Shown here one piece after another: positions 51,876 through 60,799 of a DNA stretch of 64,000 bases. Numbering within the stretch: position 1 is the first letter of the stretch; each line of letters opens with the position of its first letter. Below the pieces are notes generated by a model that was not told the DNA's origin, searched no databases, and saw nothing but the letters and a program-made list of their open reading frames with translations. The translations under genes and the position numbers were made by a program. The DNA is from CAVPLU01 sp964601325 (lineage in GTDB: Archaea > Thermoproteota > Bathyarchaeia > 40CM-2-53-6): assembly GCA_964601325.1 (NCBI GenBank), contig CAZRNA010000001.1:38448-102447 (forward strand). Direction: 5' to 3'.

Positions 51876-52006
51876 GTCCGACTCCATATTCCACGTACGT
51901 CATGTGCAATCGACCTAGTCGTGTGTAACGCGACTAGCCCCAGTCCAAGACGAATAACACAAATACGTGAACCAATGTCTCTTGCAGATTCCCGCAGGTA
52001 ACCTCG

Positions 52007-52783
52007 ATGCAGAATCTCGACGCAGCAAAGCAAGAAGCTCTGATGAAATCGGAGGCCGAACGCATGGTCGTCGAAGCAAGAAAGCGCAACCTACACCTGC
52101 GACTTCTCGGCGCTTTGGCTTTCCAGTTCCACTGCCCGAAACATGTCTACATCTCGAGAAAACTGGGCAGAGTGTTATCTGACATTGATTTTGCAGCCTA
52201 CGGTGGAGAGCGGATCGAGATCAACAAAATGATGCGGGAATTCGGTTACACTGACCAAGGCATGCTTACTGCTTTGTTTGGTCATACTCGCATGATCTGG
52301 GACAATAAGTCGAACGGCATGCATGTGGACATTTTCTTTGACAAGCTGGAGATGAACCACGAAATCCCATTTGCGAATCGTCTTGAGATCGATGAGTGGA
52401 CAATCCCTCTTGCCGATATGTTTCTCGAGAAGATGCAGATAGTCCACATAAACGAGAAGGATGTTGTCGACACCATCATGCTCCTACGTGAGCACTCAGT
52501 TGGTGATGGAACCCCAGAGACGATTGATGCACGGCACGTCGCGGCAACGTTGGCGCAGGACTGGGGATTCTACTACACAGTTACAGAGAACCTCAGGAAG
52601 ATCAAGGATCGCCTTCCCTCCTTCCCCGAATTGGGCGATGAAGATCGAACGGACATCTCTGGCAAGGTGGAAACAATGATGAAGGTCATAGAAGATCAAC
52701 CCAAGACTATGTCTTGGAAGATGAGAGCTAGGGTCGGCACCAAGAAGAAGTGGTATAGAGAAGTCGAGGACGTAACCCGCTAG
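52007..52783 (+). CDS. Nucleotidyltransferase-like fold protein
   Basis: A 258-residue soluble protein. RLLGALAFQFHCP then LGRVLSDIDFAAYGG (residues about 33-67) resembles the GG/GS...DxD nucleotidyltransferase motif (here SDIDF), and MHVDIFFDKLEM at about 105 gives a third acidic position. The C-terminal helical part is Lys-rich (KTMSWKMRARVGTKKKW). It resembles MNT/AbiEii-type domains, but the usual Gly-Ser is not clear and there is no partner antitoxin gene. Treat function as unknown. Confidence 0.6.
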   Translation: MQNLDAAKQEALMKSEAERMVVEARKRNLHLRLLGALAFQFHCPKHVYISRKLGRVLSDIDFAAYGGERIEINKMMREFGYTDQGMLTALFGHTRMIWDNKSNGMHVDIFFDKLEMNHEIPFANRLEIDEWTIPLADMFLEKMQIVHINEKDVVDTIMLLREHSVGDGTPETIDARHVAATLAQDWGFYYTVTENLRKIKDRLPSFPELGDEDRTDISGKVETMMKVIEDQPKTMSWKMRARVGTKKKWYREVEDVTR

Positions 52784-52910
52784 TAACAGTACTTGGCACT
52801 ATTCCTCTATGTGTCAACACATGGGTGAGTAGCTGAGTACGCGGACAATATTCTATTGAAAACCATTCAGATCTCGTGACTAAGAGCTGGAACTACGTCC
52901 GACCGGTTTC

Positions 52911-52919
52911 TAATTTATA
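52911..52919 (+). promoter_or_regulatory. TATA box of the aldehyde oxidoreductase gene
   Basis: taatttata is about 40 bases ahead of TTG 52956 and is followed by cgagattcg, giving a short-leader transcript. Confidence 0.5.
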
Positions 52920-52955
52920 CGAGATTCGAGTAACCTATTGTGGGGATGTTAGCTG

Positions 52956-54815
52956 TTGATCGCTGGCTATTGTGGTCAACTCCTCAGAGTTGACTTGACC
53001 AAGATGACCTGTAAGCCCGAGAAGTTGAAAGAAGACTGGGTGAGGGACTTCGTCGGAGGCAAAGGTCTCGGCGTGCGGTACCTGTATGACCTCATTCGCC
53101 CCGGGACCGACCCATACTCACCTGAGAACCCGATCATCTTCATGACAGGACCACTCACCGGCACAGTTGCCTCAACGATGTCTCGCATTGCACTCGTCAC
53201 CAAGTCACCCTTGACCGGCACGATGAGCGACAGCTACTCCGGTAGTTACTTCCCAGCTGAGCTGAAACACGCAGGTTTCGATGGAATCGTCATTACTGGA
53301 AAGGCCTCAGCACCGACTTACCTCTTTGTGGAAGACGGACATGCCGAACTGCGAAATGCAAGAGACCTCTGGGGAAAGGATGTTTTCGAAACTACCGATG
53401 AGATAGTACGTCAATGCAGCGGGTCAAGCACCGACAAGCGTGATGCTCCTAAGGTTGCCTGCATCGGCCCTGCAGGCGAGAACGAAGTTAGATTTGCTGC
53501 AGTAGCCTTCGACAAGAACCATTTCGCGGGTAGAGGCGGAACTGGAGCCGTCATGGGTTCGAAGAACCTCAAGGCCGTGGCTGTGCGCGGCACAAAGCAC
53601 GCACAATCCTTAGCCATCAACTCGAGCCCTCAGTTTCTTGGAGTCGTCAGGAATTCGATCAAGAGGGACATACGTGAGAATCCGGACGCTGAATCTATGA
53701 TCAAGTATGGAACGCCTGTGATAGTCGACCAGGACAACGATGCAGGCATATTGCCCACCCGCAACTTCCAGACAGGAGTCTTCCCCGACGCCGACAAGAT
53801 CAACTCAGACGCGCTCGTGAAGCAGCTCCTCGTGAAACACACGACAACATGCTTCAGCTGTTCCATTGGATGCCGGAACATAACGAAGATCAAAGACGGC
53901 CAATTTGCAGGCCTCGAAGGCGAAGGCCCAGAGTACGAGACACTCGGATTGGGTGGTTCGAACCTTGCAATCGGAGACATACGCGTTGTCATGAAGTTCA
54001 ATCACGAATGCTCTCGCATGGGGCTTGACACGATCTCAGCGGGCAACGTTATCGGCTGGGCGATGGAACTCTACGAGAGAGGGTTGATCACTAAGGCAGA
54101 CACACAAGGTTTGGACCTCTCATTTGGCACCGCTGCAACCGTCGTGGCGCTCCCAGAGATCATCGCCATGAGGAAAGGTATCGGAGACACCCTTGCGGAA
54201 GGAGTAGCGCGAGCTTCTGAAAAAATCGGGAAAAGCTCGGAGAGATACGCGTTACACTGCAAAGGCCAAGAATTCCCTGGGTACGACCCGAGAGGATCCT
54301 TTGGAATGGCTCTGGCATATGCGACCTCAGATAGAGGAGCTGACCACAATCGCGCATGGCCGGTCGCGTACGAGGCTTTCGGAAAGATGGACCCATTCAC
54401 GGGTGTTGGCAAAGCGGAGCTGGTTGTGAAAGACCAGATCAGGACGAGCGTGAAGTGGAGCATGTGTGCCTGCGACTTCATCCCTATTGACTTACCTATA
54501 ATCGCTGAACTCCTTAGCGCAGCGACAGGTCAGAAATACACTGAGGAATACGTCAGGAAGATCGGAAGAAGAATCTGGACACTAACGCGACTTTTCAACA
54601 CCAGAGAAGGTTTCTCTAGACAACATGACGGGATACCGCCTCGAATTTACTTGGACCCACTTCCAGACGGTAACCCGAAAGGCAAGGTCGTACCTAAGGA
54701 AGACTTCGAGACTATGCTGACGGAGTACTACAAGCTCTGGGGATGGGACCACCAAGGAAAGCCGACAAGAGCTACCGTCGAAGAACTTGGTCTGGCGAAT
54801 CTCACGAAACTCTAG
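52956..54815 (+). CDS. aor: Aldehyde:ferredoxin oxidoreductase (tungsten enzyme)
   Basis: A 619-residue tungstopterin enzyme oxidising aldehydes to acids with ferredoxin as acceptor. FVGGKGLGVRYLYD is at the N-terminus. AGRGGTGAVMGSKNLKAVAV is the pterin-binding stretch. TCFSCSIGCRN holds three of the [4Fe-4S] cysteines, with a further SMCACDF near residue 504. GPEYETLGLGGSN and GHCKGQEFPGYDPRG-like HCKGQEFPGYDPRGSFG complete the family pattern. It starts at TTG 52956. The aminotransferase and CoA-transferase genes follow on the same strand. Confidence 0.94.
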   Translation: MIAGYCGQLLRVDLTKMTCKPEKLKEDWVRDFVGGKGLGVRYLYDLIRPGTDPYSPENPIIFMTGPLTGTVASTMSRIALVTKSPLTGTMSDSYSGSYFPAELKHAGFDGIVITGKASAPTYLFVEDGHAELRNARDLWGKDVFETTDEIVRQCSGSSTDKRDAPKVACIGPAGENEVRFAAVAFDKNHFAGRGGTGAVMGSKNLKAVAVRGTKHAQSLAINSSPQFLGVVRNSIKRDIRENPDAESMIKYGTPVIVDQDNDAGILPTRNFQTGVFPDADKINSDALVKQLLVKHTTTCFSCSIGCRNITKIKDGQFAGLEGEGPEYETLGLGGSNLAIGDIRVVMKFNHECSRMGLDTISAGNVIGWAMELYERGLITKADTQGLDLSFGTAATVVALPEIIAMRKGIGDTLAEGVARASEKIGKSSERYALHCKGQEFPGYDPRGSFGMALAYATSDRGADHNRAWPVAYEAFGKMDPFTGVGKAELVVKDQIRTSVKWSMCACDFIPIDLPIIAELLSAATGQKYTEEYVRKIGRRIWTLTRLFNTREGFSRQHDGIPPRIYLDPLPDGNPKGKVVPKEDFETMLTEYYKLWGWDHQGKPTRATVEELGLANLTKL

Positions 54816-54962
54816 AGCGTACAACCGCGAGAACCTGCGTTGCTGCTGATGTAGTGCAGCTAGACTCCTTACACACTCTAGGCAAAATGAGCATTCGCAC
54901 GGTTCCTTATGCAAGTTCTTAAGAAGAACTCACAGGCACAAACCTGCCACTGGTGTTGTTGA

Positions 54963-56351
54963 ATGCCGGGAAACATGGACGACTTCGCCGAACTGAGCTT
55001 TCCAGAAGCTCCGAAGATCGTTGTCAAGCCGCCCGGTCCCAAGGCGAGGGCGCTGCTTGAGAAACAGAAAGAGGTCGATAGCAGAGCGGTCTACTATGCA
55101 ACCGTTATTCCAACTGCTTGGGAGGCTGGGAAAGGCGCGACGCTCAAAGATCTAGATGGAAATACCTATGTAGACTTCATGGCAGGGATCTCGGTTCTAA
55201 ACGTAGGTCACTCCAATCCTCAGGTCGTTGAGGCTGTGAAACGTCAGCTAGACAAGCTGACTCACGCTCTCGACATTCCGACGCCCGAAAGGATACGACT
55301 TATTGAAAAGCTCGTGGAGATAGCTCCCGCTGGACTCAAGGGCAATTCAAAGGTTCTCTTCGGCGGCCCATCTGGCTCGGACGCAGTTGAAGGCGCATTG
55401 AAAGTCGCCAAGTTCAACACGAAACATCACGCGATCCTAGCATTCCACGGCGCATACCATGGAATGACCAGCGGTGCGCTCTCGGTAACTTCCAAGAGAT
55501 CGTTCAGAACTGGGAACCTGCCGCTGCTTCCAGACATTCATTTCGCACCATATGCCTACTGCTATCGCTGTGCGTTCGGAAAGGAGTACCCTGAGTGCGA
55601 CATGCAATGCACTCGATACATAGAGTACCTCTTCAAGGACCCTGAATCAGGAGTGACCGATCCTGCAGCGATCATTGTCGAACCCATTCAAGGAGAAGGA
55701 GGATTCATCACACCGCCGGACGGATACCTCAAAGAACTGAGACGAATATGCGACGAGAACAAGATCCTCCTCATAGTGGATGAGATCCAGTCAGGCTTCG
55801 GGAGAGCCGGTAAGATGTTTGCTTGTGAATACGAAGGCATCACACCAGACGTCATGCCAATCGCAAAAGCAGTCGGAGGAATAGGAATCCCACTTGCCGG
55901 TTGCATCATCAAGAAGAACCTCGACACGTGGGAACCTGGAGCACATCTCGGAACCTTCAGAGGAAACGTGCTGGCTTGCGTCGCCGGTTTCGAAGCCATT
56001 GACTTCACACTACGAAGAGGACTAGTTGAGCGCTCTGCCAGAGAAGGCACTCACATGATCAAACGACTGAAGGACCTGCAACAAGAGACCCAGACGATCG
56101 GGGAAGTGAGAGGCAAGGGCCTAATGGTTGCAGCGGAGTTCGTTGAGGACAAACGCACGAAGAAACCAGCCGTCGAGCTTGTCAAGAAGATTCAGCTCAG
56201 ATGCCTCGAACGCGGAGTTCTAGTGTGGAAGGCAGGACACTGGCCCAACGTCATCAGATTCCTCCCGCCTCTAGTGATCACACGCGAGCACATTGACAAG
56301 GGCTTAGATGTCTTCTCAGAAGTGGTCAAGGAAGCAGAACGCGAACTATGA
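54963..56351 (+). CDS. Class III aminotransferase (GABA/beta-alanine/ornithine type)
   Basis: A PLP-dependent omega-aminotransferase of 462 residues. YVDFMAGISVLNVGHSNPQVVEAV, FHGAYHGMTSGALSVT and the catalytic-Lys segment VMPIAKAVGGIGIPLAG are diagnostic. The cofactor-binding Asp is in LLIVDEIQSGFGRAGKMFA. The N-terminus has about 40 extra residues compared with the basic fold. It converts an omega-amino acid such as 4-aminobutyrate or beta-alanine to a semialdehyde, the substrate type of the upstream AOR. The exact amino donor is not determined. Confidence 0.92.
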   Translation: MPGNMDDFAELSFPEAPKIVVKPPGPKARALLEKQKEVDSRAVYYATVIPTAWEAGKGATLKDLDGNTYVDFMAGISVLNVGHSNPQVVEAVKRQLDKLTHALDIPTPERIRLIEKLVEIAPAGLKGNSKVLFGGPSGSDAVEGALKVAKFNTKHHAILAFHGAYHGMTSGALSVTSKRSFRTGNLPLLPDIHFAPYAYCYRCAFGKEYPECDMQCTRYIEYLFKDPESGVTDPAAIIVEPIQGEGGFITPPDGYLKELRRICDENKILLIVDEIQSGFGRAGKMFACEYEGITPDVMPIAKAVGGIGIPLAGCIIKKNLDTWEPGAHLGTFRGNVLACVAGFEAIDFTLRRGLVERSAREGTHMIKRLKDLQQETQTIGEVRGKGLMVAAEFVEDKRTKKPAVELVKKIQLRCLERGVLVWKAGHWPNVIRFLPPLVITREHIDKGLDVFSEVVKEAEREL

Positions 56352-56492
56352 TGCGTAGGTTCGAACTCTAGCCACGGTCCACTCCCCGCGAGAGTAAACA
56401 CTCCGCTTCCATCAAAACCGTATTGTATTCCGGTTGACTTCAACTGTAGCTGATCTTCCCAGGGTTCGGACGGACGCCCGGTGAGAAAAGAA

Positions 56493-57416
56493 ATGGCGGA
56501 CCAGAAGAAGCGCGCGGACAAGACGCTGACGTTGAAGGAAGCAATCAAGGAGTTTGTCCACGACGATTCGTCAGTAACTCTCGGCGGATTCTGCGGGCGG
56601 AATTCTCAGGCAGCAGCATATGAGATCGTACGTCAGAACAGAAGGAATCTGACAATCATCGATGACAGCCCCACAGACCAGCTGGACATACTGATCGGCG
56701 CTGGATGCATCAAGGCAGTCGAAATCGCTTGGAACGGAGTCTCGATCTTTTCGCTCGCTCGGAATTTGCGCAGATCAGTAGAGGAAGCAATTCCGCACAA
56801 GATAGAGGTGCAGGATTACTCCAACTATGCTGCCAGCCTAAGATTCATGGCAGGAGCAATGAACGTGCCATTCTTGCCAACTCGATCTCTACTTGGTTCC
56901 GACATACCGAGGCACAACCGGAGAATCAAGATAATCAACGATCCGTACGAAGGCGGACCGATCGCACTTGTTCCCGCGGCATCACCGGACGTGGCAATCA
57001 TTCATGTGCAGCGTGCCGACAGGCAGGGAAACGCACAGATTTGGGGGCATTTGGCGAACGATGAGAACAAGGCAAGGGCTGCCAAACATGCTGTTGTAAC
57101 CTGTGAGGAAATTGTGAGAGAAGAAGCCATCCTGAAGATCCCTAACATGACGGCCCTGCCTTCCTATTGTGTGGACGCTGTGGTCAAGGTTCCCTACGGT
57201 AGCCATCCGTGGTCCTGCTACGGGTACTACTATCATGATATCATATTCCAAAGAGATTACGCGAAGAGCAACCAAACGCGGCCCGGTTTCTTGAAGTGGA
57301 TCGATGAATGGATTCTGAGCTGTGAAGACCAGAGCGATTACTGCAGAAAAGTGGGCAAAGAGAGACTCTTGAAGCTCGCAAAGATGGAGCGAGCGATCAA
57401 TAGAATTCCAGTCTAG
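56493..57416 (+). CDS. gctA: CoA-transferase subunit A (glutaconate CoA-transferase type)
   Basis: A 307-residue subunit of a family I CoA transferase. DDSSVTLGGFCGRNSQAAAYEIVRQ and VPFLPTRSLLGSDI are family elements, with PDVAIIHVQRADRQGNAQIWG near residue 170. It moves CoA from acetyl-CoA or another donor to a carboxylate. ATG 56493 has GGTG eight bases upstream; GTG 56481 adds four residues. It is followed after ten bases by the beta subunit. Confidence 0.9.
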   Translation: MADQKKRADKTLTLKEAIKEFVHDDSSVTLGGFCGRNSQAAAYEIVRQNRRNLTIIDDSPTDQLDILIGAGCIKAVEIAWNGVSIFSLARNLRRSVEEAIPHKIEVQDYSNYAASLRFMAGAMNVPFLPTRSLLGSDIPRHNRRIKIINDPYEGGPIALVPAASPDVAIIHVQRADRQGNAQIWGHLANDENKARAAKHAVVTCEEIVREEAILKIPNMTALPSYCVDAVVKVPYGSHPWSCYGYYYHDIIFQRDYAKSNQTRPGFLKWIDEWILSCEDQSDYCRKVGKERLLKLAKMERAINRIPV

Positions 57417-57426
57417 GCGTGATCAC

Positions 57427-58296
57427 ATGTCAAGCGAAGGAAAGGCGAAGGACTACAGCTTAGCCGAACTCATGGCAGTTCTTGCCGCGAAGGAAATCAA
57501 GGATGGCGACAAGGTTTTCGTTGGAATTGGAATCCCCATGATCGCGGGATTCCTTGCAATTCATTCGCACGCCCCGAACGCAGTGCTCATGTTCGAGGGC
57601 GGCTATCTTGGCAGTCACCCACCCGTGGCATGCACCGACGTTGGCGACAGCGTGCTAGGCCTCGGAGCGCCATACATAACGAGCTCATGGCGCACGTTCA
57701 GCGACCTCCAGCGCGGTTACTGCGACATAGGGATAATCGGAAGCGCCCAAGTCGACAAGTACGGCAACGTCAATTCAACCGTAATTCTGGAAAACGGCAC
57801 CTACGAGAATCCCAAGACCCGACTACCAGGCAGCGGCGGAGCAAATGACATCGCCTCATCTGCCGGGCGCCTGTTGATCATGGCCAGACTGGAGAAACGA
57901 CGCTTTGTGCCTCGTGTGGACTACGTAACGTCTCCCGGACATGTTGGTGGCTACGAATCACGACGAAAAACGGGACTGAAGGGCGGAGGGCCTGTGGCCG
58001 TAATAACGGATAGAGCGATCTTCAGATTCGACGAAGATACGAAAGAGATGTACCTGAGCCACCTTTACCCCGGCGTGAGCGTGGAAGAAGTCAAGAAAGA
58101 GATCAGCTGGAACCTACGCGTGGCCGAGCACATAGCAACTGTCGAACCTCCGACAAAAGCTCAAGTCAATTTCATGCGAAGCTATGACCCCACAGACGTG
58201 ATCTTGCGCAGGAGATGTTTGTTCGAGAGCATTGATTTCCCGTCATGGTCTGGACTAGCCATGAGCGACTGGAAGAAACACGCTCGACGTGCCTAG
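57427..58296 (+). CDS. gctB: CoA-transferase subunit B (glutaconate CoA-transferase type)
   Basis: A 289-residue catalytic subunit. FVGIGIPMIAGFLAI is the N-terminal signature, and LMFEGGYLGSHPPVA contains the catalytic Glu at residue 57, close to Glu54 of known GctB. RGYCDIGIIGSAQVDKYGNVNST and LPGSGGANDIASSAGR are further family elements. With subunit A it activates the acid made by the AOR step. Other short-chain acids are equally possible. Confidence 0.92.
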   Translation: MSSEGKAKDYSLAELMAVLAAKEIKDGDKVFVGIGIPMIAGFLAIHSHAPNAVLMFEGGYLGSHPPVACTDVGDSVLGLGAPYITSSWRTFSDLQRGYCDIGIIGSAQVDKYGNVNSTVILENGTYENPKTRLPGSGGANDIASSAGRLLIMARLEKRRFVPRVDYVTSPGHVGGYESRRKTGLKGGGPVAVITDRAIFRFDEDTKEMYLSHLYPGVSVEEVKKEISWNLRVAEHIATVEPPTKAQVNFMRSYDPTDVILRRRCLFESIDFPSWSGLAMSDWKKHARRA

Positions 58297-58371
58297 CGTG
58301 TTCATCCTGCTCCCCCAGGAGACCCCACCTACATCGGTTTTACTCTCTTGAATTCTGAAGAGAGTTGAGAA

Positions 58372-58398
58372 GAATTCTGAAAAAACCGCTAATATTCG
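58372..58398 (+). promoter_or_regulatory. AATTCTGAAAA upstream element of the 58-kb small membrane protein
   Basis: gaattctgaaaaaaccgctaatattcgg here matches the element upstream of the 47-kb copy; another gaattctgaa is 23 bases further upstream at 58349. The taatatt core is about 45 bases from the ATG at 58435. Confidence 0.55.
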
Positions 58399-58434
58399 GC
58401 CACCAAATCCTCGCTCAAGAGGTGAGAAATAGAA

Positions 58435-58623
58435 ATGAGTGCTCTCAACTCCGTTCTGCAAGCAGCGCCAGGATTCTCTCAGCAGGGCTCAGGCATGATG
58501 ATGGCCGATTCATTCATCTTCGGAGCGATCACGGCGGTTTCAATTCTTCTGGTGACTGTGGGTGTCTTCTACGTTTTGATTAAACTCGGAAGATTCCTTG
58601 ACGCCTTGAAAGACAAAGCGTAA
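58435..58623 (+). CDS. Small membrane protein, 62 residues (intact paralogue)
   Basis: A 62-residue protein with MSALNSVLQAAPGFSQQGSG, then MMMADSFIFGAITAVSILLVTVGVFYVL (one helix, about residues 27-49) and a basic amphipathic IKLGRFLDALKDKA tail. A GAGGTGAG ribosome site at 58420-58427 precedes ATG 58435. It lies 139 bases after gctB, with its own promoter and T-rich terminator, so it is a separate unit. No known family is recognised. Confidence 0.78.
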   Translation: MSALNSVLQAAPGFSQQGSGMMMADSFIFGAITAVSILLVTVGVFYVLIKLGRFLDALKDKA

Positions 58624-58645
58624 GCTTGCTCTGGGGAACAACCCG

Positions 58646-58668
58646 TCTTTTCCTTTCTCTTATTTTTG
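58646..58668 (+). terminator. T-rich terminator of the 58-kb small membrane protein
   Basis: tcttttcctttctcttattttt follows the stop at 58623. The 47-kb copy has a similar tract. Confidence 0.55.
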
Positions 58669-58755
58669 ATGCTGAGTGTACTCGCCATGAATACGATATG
58701 GCGGGGCCGTTGGGACTTGGTTGTAATTGACGAAACTAGCCTGCCTCGTGAAAGG

Positions 58756-59847
58756 CTAGAGAATTGCGGTCTGTTGTTTCTTGTCGAAGACGTGGATCTT
58801 GCCTTGATTGAAGGTTAAGTGGACCTTTTCTTCGATCTCAGCCATGAAGGACGCGTCAGCCCTTGCCTTGACCAGGTTCTCTCCAACGTTCGCGTCGACG
58901 ATCACGCTGTCACCTATCGGCTCGACAACGTATACGGACGCCTCGATTGAGCCGGGCTGCCGCTTCTTCGTAACGGCGATGTCTTCCGGCCTGATGCCTA
59001 GAATGACTTCCGGCCCTGAGGCGTTCTTCCGAACCACTTCGGCGACATCAGCCCCGACCTCTATCGAGAACTCGCCCGCGTCTAGAAGCCCGCCGCCACC
59101 GCGACTTTTGAATGTGCAGTCGAAGAAGTTCATGGCGGGACTTCCGATGAAGCCTGCCACCCAAATATTGTTCGGGTGCTGGTAAACTGTCTCGGGCATG
59201 TCAAGCTGCTGCAGTTTCCCGTCGTTCATGACGGCGACCCTGTCGGACATGGTCATCGCCTCGACCTGGTCGTGAGTGACATAGATCAGTGTGGTCCCGA
59301 GCTTCTTCTGAAGACGCTTCAGCTCGGCTCTCATGTAGACTCGCATCTTCGCATCCAAGTTCGATAGGGGCTCATCCATCAAGAAGACGTCGGGGTTTCT
59401 CACGATGGCTCTTCCAAGCGCAACGCGTTGCCTCTGGCCTCCGCTAAGCTCCTTCGGCTTCCGCTTCAGAAGCTCCGAGATTCCTAGAAGCTCCGCGCTC
59501 TGCCTGACTCGCTTATCCAGCTCCGACTTGGCTACTTTGCGAACCTTCAGCGGGAACGCCATATTGTCGAAGACTGACATGTGAGGATAGAGAGCGTAGC
59601 TCTGGAAGACCATCGCTATGTTGCGGTCTCTCGGAGCAAGATCATTCACCTTCCTATCTCCAATGTAGATGTCTCCTCCGCTGAGCTCTTCGAGTCCCGC
59701 GATTAACCGTAGCGTTGTCGTCTTTCCGCAACCTGAAGGTCCAAGGAGCGTGAGAAACTCCTTATCCAGAACCTTCAAGCTGACGCCATCGACCGCTTTC
59801 ACATCTCCGAAGAATTTAGACACCGAATCCAGAACTACTTCAACCAT
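58756..59847 (-). CDS. Sugar/polyol ABC transporter ATPase (MalK/UgpC-like)
   Basis: A 363-residue ATPase. Walker A is GPSGCGKTTTLRLIAG, the signature is LSGGQRQRVALGRAI, and Walker B is VFLMDEPLSNLDAK, followed by a C-terminal TOBE/regulatory domain (about 240-363), with RPEDIAVTKKR typical of MalK. No permease or binding-protein gene is adjacent, so it may serve a transporter encoded elsewhere, as some promiscuous MalK-type ATPases do. Nearby sugar-acting enzymes fit sugar use. Confidence 0.92.
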   Translation of the reverse strand: MVEVVLDSVSKFFGDVKAVDGVSLKVLDKEFLTLLGPSGCGKTTTLRLIAGLEELSGGDIYIGDRKVNDLAPRDRNIAMVFQSYALYPHMSVFDNMAFPLKVRKVAKSELDKRVRQSAELLGISELLKRKPKELSGGQRQRVALGRAIVRNPDVFLMDEPLSNLDAKMRVYMRAELKRLQKKLGTTLIYVTHDQVEAMTMSDRVAVMNDGKLQQLDMPETVYQHPNNIWVAGFIGSPAMNFFDCTFKSRGGGGLLDAGEFSIEVGADVAEVVRKNASGPEVILGIRPEDIAVTKKRQPGSIEASVYVVEPIGDSVIVDANVGENLVKARADASFMAEIEEKVHLTFNQGKIHVFDKKQQTAIL

Positions 59848-60128
59848 CTCGGTTAGGCCTTCTTCGAGTCCAATGCCAGATCGGCAGCTTCTCAGATCTT
59901 AACTCTTTCTCTCCCCCTATCACCTATTCTAACGCGTAATGCACTTCACGAGCTCTCATTGAAAGCTCTCTGTTCGACGAGGACTTTGTAGAACACTTGA
60001 ACCTGTCGCAGGCCTGCGCGGCCACCGTCAGGTATTGCTTTCTCGCATCCTCTGGTTTCACTTGAAACTTTGATATCATTAACTGCTTATAGTGCCGACC
60101 ATCAGCCATTGGGCAGTGGTGGTCGCAT
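59848..60128. other. Divergent spacer between ABC ATPase and VOC gene
   Basis: 281 bases. A minus-strand frame at 59924-60109 has no recognisable feature. A TATA-like cttatag near 60088 is about 40 bases ahead of TTG 60129 and probably drives the VOC gene. Confidence 0.4.
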
Positions 60129-60575
60129 TTGCAGACATCTTCAAAGAGTGTGGAGATTATCCAAGTTGGTATCCTTGTCAGGGACGTGGAGGAGACCGCG
60201 AGGAAGCTGGAGAAACTGATCGGGATCGGCCCATTTCAGATTCTCGAACCCGAATACCGTGACCTAACTTTCCACGGGAAGCCCGCGAGATTCAAGATTA
60301 GAATAGCGCTGGCGAAGGCCGGGCCGATACAGGTTGAGCTCATGCAACCTCTCTCTGGTGAGACAATCTACGATGAGTACGCTGAGCGAAAAGGCTACGG
60401 ACTGCACCATGTGGCGATTAGAGCCGAAAATATGGAGCAGAGCGTCAGCGATATGAAGGCTAGAGGGTTCAATGTGATTCAAAGTGGAAACAGAACTGGA
60501 GTAAAATGGGCATACCTGGACACTGAGAAGGAAACGGGCGTGATCTTCGAGCTGGTCGAAAAGAAAGAAACCTGA
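60129..60575 (+). CDS. VOC-family protein, methylmalonyl-CoA epimerase-like
   Basis: A 148-residue vicinal-oxygen-chelate protein of two beta-alpha-beta-beta-beta modules. EIIQVGILVRDVEETARKLEKLIGIGPFQI is the first module, GYGLHHVAIRAENMEQSVSDMKARGF the second, with a metal-ligand His in HHVAIRA and Glu in the GVIFELVE end. This pattern is shared by methylmalonyl-CoA epimerase. The cobalamin adenosyltransferase at 3.9 kb would suit a mutase pathway, but no mutase is seen. Starts at TTG 60129. Confidence 0.78.
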   Translation: MQTSSKSVEIIQVGILVRDVEETARKLEKLIGIGPFQILEPEYRDLTFHGKPARFKIRIALAKAGPIQVELMQPLSGETIYDEYAERKGYGLHHVAIRAENMEQSVSDMKARGFNVIQSGNRTGVKWAYLDTEKETGVIFELVEKKET

Positions 60576-60799
60576 CGGTATCGAATACTTGGAATCGGGA
60601 AGCTGCGGTCCCATATTCTCACAAACACAGTCCGTGATCAAACACGGAGGGCGTTGAGAGGCGAATCGCAGCCTAATAATCGACTGAAGTGGCTTCGAAG
60701 CTCGGCCTTGAACATTTCCTTCGTCATCGAAAGCCAAGAGAGGAGAAAACAGTAAGCATGAGGCTACACGATCGGAGCGCTGATCCCCTCAGTATCCCT

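Noticed and set aside
59924..60109. 61-residue minus-strand frame
   Set aside because: No motif, no binding site; it covers the probable promoter of the VOC gene.
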